Of a stretch of DNA of 5,551 bases, positions 1-5,551 are shown piece by piece; the stretch's first letter is position 1; each line of letters begins with the position of its first letter. Location: contig JAAZZI010000059.1 of the NCBI GenBank assembly GCA_014239225.1, forward strand, positions 1-5,551. Reading direction: 5' to 3'. Below the pieces are notes generated by a model. It saw only the letters and a program-made list of their open reading frames with translations, was not told where the DNA came from and ran no database searches. The stretch comes from Gammaproteobacteria bacterium. Lineage in GTDB: Bacteria; Pseudomonadota; Gammaproteobacteria; Eutrophobiales; Eutrophobiaceae. The translations under genes and the position numbers were made by a program.

Positions 1-218
1 ATTCACAAACTAATATATATACGACGAGTTCGATGCGAGGTGTAATTGTTAGTACGCTTACCACAATATTTAGTATCGGCAATCTAGCATTCTCGTCACA
101 CCAAGGAACTGCGAGTATGGGACTGCTTTTGTCACTGGGTTTACTCTCCATGATGCTTGCAACTATGATAATATTGCCTTCATTTCTGATATGGCGTAAT
201 TCATTAAAAATAAATTAG
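1..218 (+). CDS. hpnN: HpnN-like hopanoid-associated RND (MMPL family) transporter, C-terminal end only
   Basis: This is the last 71 codons of a larger gene; the frame is open from base 3 to the TAG at 216-218 and continues beyond the left edge. The ATG at base 33 is an internal methionine. The residues show the end of an RND exporter membrane domain: a helix running through VSTLTTIFSIGNLAFSS, then the loop SHQGTASMG, then a final helix GLLLSLGLLSMMLATMIILP ending in a short polar tail. The TTI-S-G-LA-SSH-G-ASMG pattern is what I recall from HpnN, the inner-membrane RND protein that carries hopanoids towards the outer membrane. The assignment to HpnN rather than another MMPL protein rests on this short end plus the hpnA-like gene two genes downstream. 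The periplasmic loops and proton-relay residues lie outside the window. Confidence 0.78.
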   Translation, partial: SQTNIYTTSSMRGVIVSTLTTIFSIGNLAFSSHQGTASMGLLLSLGLLSMMLATMIILPSFLIWRNSLKIN

Positions 219-221
219 TGT

Positions 222-830
222 ATGCTTATTAATCGAACAGACGATAAACCCTGGGATGCTCAAATTGCATATCGACTAATATATCCACTTCGCAATACGT
301 TTATAACTCCAAATCATTTAACATCATTGCGACTGTTGTTTGGCGTTTTTGCTGGTATTTTTTTTGCGATTGGTGAATATAAATATAGCAATATTGGTGC
401 TTTTTGTTTTGTAATTTCAAACTTTCTTGATCATGCTGATGGTGAATTAGCAAGACTAAAAAATGAAATTAGTCCAAAAGGTCATGTCTATGATCTTATC
501 TCGGATGCATTAGTGAATATTTTTCTATTCATAGGTATCGGTATTGGCTTAATGCAAACTAATTTGGGTGTCTATGCGTGTATGATGGGAATTATTGCTG
601 GTTTATCAGTTGCCGGAATATTTTATATGCGAAATTATATCGAAATGAATATAGGTAAACAAAATGCGCGACAACCACATAAAATCGGATTTGAAGCTGA
701 AGACATATTATATCTCTTACCTATCATCAGCTACTTTCGTCTGGAGTATTACTTTATGTTTGCAGCAGCCTTAGGCGCACCAATATTTTCTTTTTACGTA
801 ATAAAAGATTACATAAAATTAAAAAATTAA
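222..830 (+). CDS. CDP-alcohol phosphatidyltransferase family membrane enzyme
   Basis: This is an integral membrane enzyme of 202 residues that should transfer a phosphatidyl group from a CDP-linked lipid to an alcohol, with release of CMP. The family signature D-x2-D-G-x2-A-R-x8-G-x3-D-x3-D is complete: D70, D73, G74, A77, R78, G87, D91 and D95. The four aspartates bind the metal ions and the last is the presumed catalytic base. The N-terminal part has the usual TPNHLTSLRLL segment (29-39) before the first helix; about six hydrophobic segments follow, and GFEAEDILYLLP (156-167) is another polar landmark. The length is normal for the family. The start lies 3 bases after the hpnN stop, with no clear Shine-Dalgarno site, so translation is probably coupled. 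The acceptor alcohol (glycerol phosphate, inositol phosphate or other) cannot be read from the sequence. I recall similar proteins next to hpnN in other Proteobacteria, which suggests a head-group step linked to hopanoid or outer-membrane lipid metabolism; this is inference. Confidence 0.88.
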   Translation: MLINRTDDKPWDAQIAYRLIYPLRNTFITPNHLTSLRLLFGVFAGIFFAIGEYKYSNIGAFCFVISNFLDHADGELARLKNEISPKGHVYDLISDALVNIFLFIGIGIGLMQTNLGVYACMMGIIAGLSVAGIFYMRNYIEMNIGKQNARQPHKIGFEAEDILYLLPIISYFRLEYYFMFAAALGAPIFSFYVIKDYIKLKN

Positions 831-834
831 TGTC

Positions 835-1821
835 ATGAAAGCATTAATAACTGGGGCAAATGGATTTTTGGGATCTGCTGTTTTAAGACTACTTGTTAGT
901 GAAGGCTATGATGTATGTGTTTTAGTAAGACCGAATGCTGATAAACGTAATTTAGAAAAGTTCGATCTTAAAATAATTGAAGGCGATTTACAAAATACCG
1001 AATCATTAAAACGTGCTGTTAATTCTTGTGATCAAGTGTTTCACGTTGCTGCTGATTATCGATTATGGGTTCCAGACCCAGAACAAATGTATAAAACTAA
1101 TATCGATGGAACACAAAATTTAATCCTGGCCGCAACCGACGCTGGTGTTGAAAAAATTGTCTACACCAGTAGTGTGGCTACTCTAGGAACAAACGAAGAT
1201 GGTAGTCCTGCGGATGAAACGACACCTTCATCACTTAAAGATATGGTGGGGGCCTATAAGCGCTCTAAATTTTTAGCCGAACAAGCAGTCAAAGTTCTAA
1301 TAAAAGAAAAATCATGTCCTGTAACAATAGTTAACCCCTCTGCACCTGTTGGCCCACGTGATATAAAACCAACACCAACGGGAAAGATTATACTAGATAC
1401 AATTCGAAACCGAATGCCTGCTTATGTAAAAACTGGATTGAATATTGTTCATGTTGATGATGTAGCCCAAGGTCACTTGCTTGCAATGGAAAAAGGTGAA
1501 ATTGGTGAACGTTATATTCTAGGTGGTGATGATATGACGTTAGAGGCAATAATTGATTACCTATGCATTAGTGAAAATATCGACCCACCAAAAATTAAAT
1601 TACCTCATAATTTAATTTTACCGATTGCCTGGATAATGGAATGCATAGCGGTTATTACTCAGAACGAACCTCGCGCAACGGTTGATGGCGTAAAAATGTC
1701 AAAAAAAGTAATGTACTTCTCAAGTAAAAAAGCCAAAACAAAACTAGGCTATCATTCCCGTCCGGCCATTGAAGGTCTAAAAGATGCGGTCGATTGGTTT
1801 AATAAAGAGAAATATCAATAA
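835..1821 (+). CDS. hpnA: Hopanoid-associated sugar epimerase/dehydratase HpnA (extended SDR family)
   Basis: This is a soluble 328-residue NAD(P)-dependent enzyme of the extended short-chain dehydrogenase family, the usual length for HpnA. The Rossmann nucleotide-binding motif TGANGFLG is at residues 6-13, with R32 at the end of the second strand and D51 after the third. HVAADYRLW (70-78) is the HpnA-type version of the NNAG-like strand. TSS (111-113) and the YKRSK pair Y141/K145 supply the catalytic Ser/Thr, Tyr and Lys. NPSAPVGPRD (167-176) and HVDDVAQGH (206-214) are typical of the substrate-side region. HpnA is encoded in many hopanoid loci and is linked to processing of the sugar-derived side chain, but its exact reaction is poorly defined. 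The start is 4 bases after the upstream stop, in a very A/T-rich stretch with no clear Shine-Dalgarno site. No key residue is missing. A dihydroflavonol-reductase-like annotation would be the common generic alternative. Confidence 0.9.
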   Translation: MKALITGANGFLGSAVLRLLVSEGYDVCVLVRPNADKRNLEKFDLKIIEGDLQNTESLKRAVNSCDQVFHVAADYRLWVPDPEQMYKTNIDGTQNLILAATDAGVEKIVYTSSVATLGTNEDGSPADETTPSSLKDMVGAYKRSKFLAEQAVKVLIKEKSCPVTIVNPSAPVGPRDIKPTPTGKIILDTIRNRMPAYVKTGLNIVHVDDVAQGHLLAMEKGEIGERYILGGDDMTLEAIIDYLCISENIDPPKIKLPHNLILPIAWIMECIAVITQNEPRATVDGVKMSKKVMYFSSKKAKTKLGYHSRPAIEGLKDAVDWFNKEKYQ

Positions 1822-1834
1822 CTAGTTGCTAATT
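1822..1834. other. 13-base gap between convergent operons
   Basis: Only 13 bases separate the TAA of hpnA (1819-1821) from the TAA of the minus-strand antiporter gene (1835-1837). There is no G/C-rich hairpin followed by a T run for either strand, here or in the flanking coding ends. Transcription from both sides must therefore end inside the opposing gene, by factor-dependent termination, by collision, or by a signal that I cannot recognise. Confidence 0.7.
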
Positions 1835-3499
1835 TTATAAGACAACAAAACAAAGTAATAAAATAGAAAAGAAAAATATAATTAATCCAACGCTCTTACC
1901 TATTGATAATTGATAATCTAATTTATCATCAAAAGATAAACTAGATTTCAGACTAATTAAAAATTTATTTACAAGTTGTTGTGCATTTAATAAATAATTA
2001 ACTACTATCTTTGCCAAGATCGGTGCCAAATGTCGATAAAACCAATCAAAATCAAGGCTAATTGTCAAAGTCCGTTTCATTAATGGCAACATAATAAAAA
2101 AAGCTAGCCCGGAAAACAAAAGCAATTGTAATTGAGTAATCGTATGCGCAACAGTATAAGGCTGATAATTCACGTTATATGGAAGTATGTTGTAGAGTAT
2201 ATTCGGAAAGATACCAATTAAAATACAAATAACAGCAAAAAAGACCATACTTATTTTCATATTTATTGGTGGATCGGTTGGTCTTAGACCGCTATCTTTT
2301 TGAAAAAAAACAAACCAAGGAAATTTTATTCCTGCATGTAAAAAGACACCAGCTGACGCTATTTGTAATAGCAACCAAATCCATAGCACATGCTCATCTA
2401 TAGATGCTTGCGTTATCATTGATTTACTTATAAAACCTGATGTAAGTGGAAAAGAAGATATCGCAAGCGCACCGACAATACCGCAAATTGCGGTTAGTGG
2501 CATTGATTGAACTAGCCCACCCAACTCTGTGCATTTTCGCTTTCCTGTCATGTATAAAACAGAACCCGCTGACATTAATAACAGTGCTTTATAAATAATA
2601 TGTGTAAATGCGTGAGCTGCAGTACCATTTAACGCCATCTCTGTACCAATACCAATACCACAAACCATAAAACCAACCTGATTAATAATGCTGTAGGCAA
2701 GAATACGACGGATATCATTTTCAAGTAGTGCATAAATAATCCCGTAAAAAATCATAAATAAGCCAATATAGATTAGTAACTCGGTTCCCGGGAATCCTCT
2801 TAGAAGAACATAAACCGCTGTTTTTGTGGTAAAGGCACTTAAGAACACCGTGCCGCTATAGGATGCCTCAGGATAAGCGTCAGCTAACCAGGCAGTGAGT
2901 GGTGGCGCGCCAGCATTTAATAAAAATCCACATAGAATTAACCAGGTCGAAATACTGTTAAGTTGCATGTGAGTGAAGGCAATTGAATTTGTCTCATAAA
3001 CATAACCAGCTATGCCGCACATTAGGATAACACCACCTAAAAGATGAATGGATATATAACGCATACCTGCTTTATAAGATTTTTCATTCTGTGCAGACCA
3101 TATCACCAGTGTTGATGCCAATGCCATCAACTCCCAAAATATAAAAAGGCTTATCAAATCGCCCGCCAACACCACTGACATAGCACCACCAGCATAGATA
3201 TATGCGGCAGATAATTCCGTTGAGCTCGCTTGCTTGCAACAAAAAAGTCCGACTGTAAAAACAGTAATAGCAAATACGGTAATAAAAAGTCGACTTAACG
3301 AATCTAAGTTTATTAAAATTAATTCATAATCAAGATACTGAATTGAACAATCACTGCCAAATGGCATACTCCAGAGGCTAAGTAATGAAAGACAAGGTAT
3401 GATTAAAATAAATAAAGTTCGTTTAAAACCATGGATAAATGGAATCAGCAATCCAGAGAAAATTAATAATAATCCAGGATGAAAAAGACTACATGTCAT
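1835..3499 (-). CDS. MrpD/NuoL-like cation/proton antiporter subunit with C-terminal extension
   Basis: This is an inner-membrane proton-translocating subunit of the Mrp antiporter/Complex I superfamily. Numbering here is from the ATG at 3499 (554 residues). About 14 core helices carry the key glutamate E123 (FIFWELMAL, TM5), a TM8 lysine K226 (AFTTKTAVY), H296/H300/K304 in HAFTHIIYKALL (TM11), and K359 (GFISKS, TM12). The TM7 lysine of canonical MrpD/NuoM is absent: its place in LLNAGAPPLTAWLADAYPEA is taken by N195. After TM14 come another helix (458-474), a mostly polar segment with DFDWFYR (483-489), and a final helix (536-554), an arrangement reminiscent of NuoL. An ATG at 3508 gives 557 residues, but its only purine-rich site touches the codon; AAGGA at 3508-3512 is 8 bases from the 3499 ATG, which also gives a tidy N-terminus (MTCSLFHPG). 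The gene overlaps the upstream small gene by 11 bases (20 with the longer start). A Na+ versus H+ role cannot be decided. The name nuoL would be misleading, since no Complex I genes are seen. Confidence 0.88.
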   Translation of the reverse strand: MTCSLFHPGLLLIFSGLLIPFIHGFKRTLFILIIPCLSLLSLWSMPFGSDCSIQYLDYELILINLDSLSRLFITVFAITVFTVGLFCCKQASSTELSAAYIYAGGAMSVVLAGDLISLFIFWELMALASTLVIWSAQNEKSYKAGMRYISIHLLGGVILMCGIAGYVYETNSIAFTHMQLNSISTWLILCGFLLNAGAPPLTAWLADAYPEASYSGTVFLSAFTTKTAVYVLLRGFPGTELLIYIGLFMIFYGIIYALLENDIRRILAYSIINQVGFMVCGIGIGTEMALNGTAAHAFTHIIYKALLLMSAGSVLYMTGKRKCTELGGLVQSMPLTAICGIVGALAISSFPLTSGFISKSMITQASIDEHVLWIWLLLQIASAGVFLHAGIKFPWFVFFQKDSGLRPTDPPINMKISMVFFAVICILIGIFPNILYNILPYNVNYQPYTVAHTITQLQLLLFSGLAFFIMLPLMKRTLTISLDFDWFYRHLAPILAKIVVNYLLNAQQLVNKFLISLKSSLSFDDKLDYQLSIGKSVGLIIFFFSILLLCFVVL

Positions 3500-3728
3500 A
3501 GTAATCATCCTTACGTTTCACTAGAAAACCGAGAAGTTTTGCAAAAATAATCAATACGATACAGGATAAAAATCCAAAAACTGCATGAAATCCAAATATT
3601 TTTTCAATACTAAAATGAGGGTGTAATATAATAAAATATTCTACAAAAAGGACGACTCCCAGAATAATTAACGCAGAAATATAAAGTTTCTTTATAGAAG
3701 ACTTTCTGTAAAACCAATTCTGCTTCAT
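3489..3728 (-). CDS. Small two-helix membrane protein of unknown function in antiporter operon
   Basis: This 79-residue protein has a basic N-terminus (MKQNWFYRKSSIKK), a first transmembrane helix at about 15-34, a short loop HPHFSIEKIFGFHAVFG (36-52), a second helix at about 49-70, and a charged tail VKRKDDYYDM. Both ends would face the same side; the positive residues at the two termini suggest the cytoplasm. It is not one of the named Mrp subunits as far as I can tell. I recall similar small proteins with an HPHF-E-FGF loop and a final DYYD between MrpD-like genes in other Proteobacteria, so it is probably a real accessory subunit. The start codon overlaps the stop of the upstream gene (ATGA), with the ribosome site AGGTGA six bases before it. 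Its own end overlaps the start of the next antiporter gene. Function is unknown; assembly or a structural place in the complex is a guess. Confidence 0.8.
   Translation of the reverse strand: MKQNWFYRKSSIKKLYISALIILGVVLFVEYFIILHPHFSIEKIFGFHAVFGFLSCIVLIIFAKLLGFLVKRKDDYYDM
3508..3512 (-). promoter_or_regulatory. Possible Shine-Dalgarno site AAGGA favouring the ATG at 3499
   Basis: On the minus strand AAGGA ends at the A of the upstream ATG (3508). It is therefore too close to serve that codon, but lies 8 bases from the second ATG at 3499. This is the basis for choosing the shorter 554-residue start for the antiporter subunit. The motif is short and could be chance. Confidence 0.45.
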
Positions 3729-5191
3729 AGACCCTCACCTATTAATAACTTAACAAGTTCTAATGGTACTTCTGGAAAGAAAAACAATATAACTGTCATT
3801 AACGCTGTAATAGAAACTGCAAAAACAATCGGAAATGGCGCTTCATTATATGTGCAAACATTTTTGGTATTAGAATTTCTAAAAAAAGCAACGTAAACAA
3901 TGGGTAAAAAATAAGCCGCATTTAATAATGTACTGATTACAATGACCGTGACTGCAAACCATGATTGAATATCAAGTGCTCCTTGTAAAATAAACCATTT
4001 ACTTAAAAAACCAGCCGTTGGCGGTATTCCAATCATTGATAAACTGCCAATCGCAAATGCTGCCATTGTCCATGGCATGCATCTTCCAATACCATCTAAT
4101 TGACTCACTTCTGTTTTTTTTGTTGCTGTATAAATAGAACCTGCGGCAAAAAATAACGTAATTTTTCCGAAAGCATGGGCAAGGATATGTAGTACTGCCC
4201 CCATAATACTAATAGGAACTAATAAAGCAGTCGCTAATATAACATAAGACAATTGACTGATTGTTGAGTACGCTAATCTTCGCTTTAGATTATCAGAGCG
4301 TAACGCAATCACAGAGGCAATAAGAATTGTTGCGCCAGCTAGATAGAGCAATACATTAATATCAATAATGTCAGACAAGAATGTCGGACTGAATATATAA
4401 ATAATAATCTTAACCACACTAAAAACACCCGCTTTAACAACGGCAACCGCATGTAATAGTGCACTTACCGGGGTTGGTGCGACCATTGCTGAAGGCAACC
4501 ACCGATGAATGGGCATAACTGCTGCTTTACCTATACCATAGGTAAACATAAGTAATAAACTGATGATAACAATGGGTTGATAATCGCCATTAAAAACCCC
4601 GCCACGAGTAAATTCTATCGTTCCGGTTAATTGATGAGTCCAGATAATGGCAGGTAAAAATAAACATATTGAGGTTGCTAGTAAAATACCAAGATAAATA
4701 CGCCCGGCTCGTTTTACCTTATCAGTCCCTTTATGCGTCACTAATGGATAAGTTGATAATGTTAGAAACTCATAAAAAATAAATAAAGTAAATAGATTTG
4801 CTGAAAAAGCAATACCAATTGTGCTTGCTATTGCCAAAGCAAAATAAATATAAAAACGTGTTTGGTGCTTATATTTATTGCCACGCATATAACCAATTGA
4901 ATAAATGGAATTGATGAGCCATAAAAATGAAGCAATGCAAGCGAACAACATGCCGAGCGGCTCAACCTTAAAATGTATTGCTAGACTAGAAGTGATATTA
5001 AATAAGTATAATTCAGGGTGTACGCCATTTAAAACAGCAGGCAAAAGTGAATAGACAATACATATTAAAGCGACTGATGTTATTAATGTACACGTTTCTC
5101 TAAGATTAATATTTTTGCGTGTTAATGCTATAAATATAATGCCAATAATTGGCAATAATAATGCGGATATGATGAGTAACTGACTATTCAT
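3725..5191 (-). CDS. MrpD/NuoM-like cation/proton antiporter subunit
   Basis: This 488-residue inner-membrane protein has about 14 hydrophobic helices, the normal size for MrpD (about 490 residues). The ion-path residues of the family are all present: E141 in TM5 (FIFYEFLTLS), K222 in TM7 (YGIGKAAVMPIHRWLP), H229, H247 and K253 around TM7/TM8 (APTPVSALLHAVAVVKAG), H335/H339/K343 in TM11 (HILAHAFGKITLF), and K398 in TM12 (PPTAGFLSKW). It should therefore be a competent proton-translocating module, coupling proton flow to cation exchange or to a larger respiratory complex. It starts 2 bases after the stop of the upstream paralogue with no obvious Shine-Dalgarno site, and its stop overlaps the next start as ATGA. 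Together these imply translational coupling and fixed stoichiometry. The assignment to the superfamily is certain; Mrp-type antiporter versus Complex-I-like subunit M is inferred from the missing nuo genes and the neighbouring paralogues. Confidence 0.9.
   Translation of the reverse strand: MNSQLLIISALLLPIIGIIFIALTRKNINLRETCTLITSVALICIVYSLLPAVLNGVHPELYLFNITSSLAIHFKVEPLGMLFACIASFLWLINSIYSIGYMRGNKYKHQTRFYIYFALAIASTIGIAFSANLFTLFIFYEFLTLSTYPLVTHKGTDKVKRAGRIYLGILLATSICLFLPAIIWTHQLTGTIEFTRGGVFNGDYQPIVIISLLLMFTYGIGKAAVMPIHRWLPSAMVAPTPVSALLHAVAVVKAGVFSVVKIIIYIFSPTFLSDIIDINVLLYLAGATILIASVIALRSDNLKRRLAYSTISQLSYVILATALLVPISIMGAVLHILAHAFGKITLFFAAGSIYTATKKTEVSQLDGIGRCMPWTMAAFAIGSLSMIGIPPTAGFLSKWFILQGALDIQSWFAVTVIVISTLLNAAYFLPIVYVAFFRNSNTKNVCTYNEAPFPIVFAVSITALMTVILFFFPEVPLELVKLLIGEGL
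3735..3740 (-). promoter_or_regulatory. Shine-Dalgarno site AGGTGA for the 79-residue protein
   Basis: On the minus strand AGGTGA, a six-base match to the anti-Shine-Dalgarno sequence, lies 6 bases before the ATG at 3728. It sits inside the last codons of the preceding antiporter gene and supports both the chosen start and reinitiation at the ATGA overlap. It is the clearest ribosome-binding site in the window. Confidence 0.75.
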
Positions 5192-5193
5192 TA

Positions 5194-5551
5194 CTATTTA
5201 TTAATTAATTCATGTGCAATCTGAAAAGCCATATCAACATTAAGCGAGGTCTCTATTCCTAAATAAATGTTGATAAAACTAAAAATAAATAATGATAAAA
5301 ATAATAAGTGAGGCATCTTCTTATTATTAAGTGAGGCAGTATTCTTGGTTTCAGGTTTAAAATAAGCTGTCTCAATGACACGGCCTATATAAATTATTGC
5401 CAGCACTGATGAAAAAACAATAATAACAACAAGAGCCCAATAACCCGCCTCAAGAGAGGCTTTGATTAAATACCATTTACTAATAAATCCTGAAGTTAAT
5501 GGCACGCCAATAATGCTTAATCCAGAAATTAAAAACAAAACAAAGGTAAAT
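5194..5551 (-). CDS. MrpD/NuoN-like antiporter subunit, C-terminal end only
   Basis: The last 118 codons are visible; the frame is open to the right edge, so the gene is cut by the window. The apparent start at 5538 is a TTG coding for an internal leucine. The segment GLSIIGVPLTSGFISKWYLIKASLEAGYW matches TM12 and the following region of the 488-residue neighbour (GSLSMIGIPPTAGFLSKWF...), including the lysine of SKW, and shows that the two are paralogues. IYIGRVIETAYFKP follows TM13 and is typical of this branch as I remember it. A polar loop and a last helix (LLFLSLFIFSFINIYLG) come next, then a short tail. The gene ends with TAG two bases before the next ATG and is presumably the first of three antiporter-fold genes in the operon. 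The residues of TM5, TM7 and TM8 lie outside the window. Confidence 0.85.
   Translation of the reverse strand, partial: FTFVLFLISGLSIIGVPLTSGFISKWYLIKASLEAGYWALVVIIVFSSVLAIIYIGRVIETAYFKPETKNTASLNNKKMPHLLFLSLFIFSFINIYLGIETSLNVDMAFQIAHELINK

Noticed and set aside
33..218. A free-standing 61-residue membrane protein starting at ATG 33
   Set aside because: The frame stays open to the left edge and the residues fit the last helices of an RND transporter, so this ATG is internal.
1820..1827. Palindrome AACTAGTT at the convergent junction as a terminator stem
   Set aside because: It is only four base pairs per arm with no loop and no following T run; too weak for a terminator.
1903..1932. Repeated TTGATAA and a partial inverted copy ending in ATCATCAA
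   Set aside because: It lies in the C-terminal coding part of the antiporter gene (FDDKLDYQLSI) and follows from Asp/Leu/Tyr codons in AT-rich DNA; the arms do not pair well.
1835..3508. DabB-type inorganic carbon transporter subunit
   Set aside because: DabB is normally paired with a large DabA protein, and nothing like DabA is present; the three paralogues in a row do not fit.
5194..5538. A short 114-residue protein starting at 5538
   Set aside because: The codon is TTG within the TM12 motif of an antiporter subunit and the frame is open to the right edge; it is the end of a truncated gene.
1835..5551. A housekeeping Complex I (nuoL/M/N) operon
   Set aside because: The small two-helix protein in the middle, the different gene order and the lack of other nuo genes argue for an Mrp-like module, although the upstream genes are not visible.

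Overview
The window is AT-rich (by eye about one third G+C), densely coding, and consists of two convergent gene blocks separated by only 13 bases. Gene content points to a proteobacterium: the plus-strand block is part of a hopanoid-associated locus, and the minus-strand block is part of a multisubunit Mrp-like cation/proton antiporter or Complex-I-like membrane module of a type I associate with Proteobacteria. Genus and class cannot be fixed from the sequence alone.

Plus strand, left part (1-1821): the 3' end of an HpnN-like RND exporter, a complete CDP-alcohol phosphatidyltransferase with an intact catalytic motif, and a complete hopanoid-associated NAD-dependent sugar epimerase/dehydratase (HpnA). 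The genes are 3 and 4 bases apart and lack clear Shine-Dalgarno sites, so they look like one translationally coupled operon. HpnN moves hopanoids to the outer membrane. HpnA is an SDR enzyme tied to hopanoid side-chain modification. The phosphatidyltransferase would add a phospholipid head-group step beside them.

Minus strand, right part (5551-1835), in transcription order: the C-terminal end of a MrpD/NuoN-like antiporter subunit, a complete 488-residue MrpD/NuoM-like subunit, a 79-residue two-helix membrane protein of unknown function, and a 554 to 557-residue MrpD/NuoL-like subunit with a C-terminal extension. Junctions are a 2-base gap, a 4-base ATGA overlap, and an 11 or 20-base overlap, so this is a tight operon. 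Three antiporter-fold subunits in a row suggest one membrane complex with several ion-translocating modules. The rest of the cluster (subunits such as MrpE, F, G, B, C) would be expected upstream, beyond the right edge.

No RNA genes, mobile elements, CRISPR, convincing promoters or factor-independent terminators were found. There is no stretch of 300 bases without a gene.
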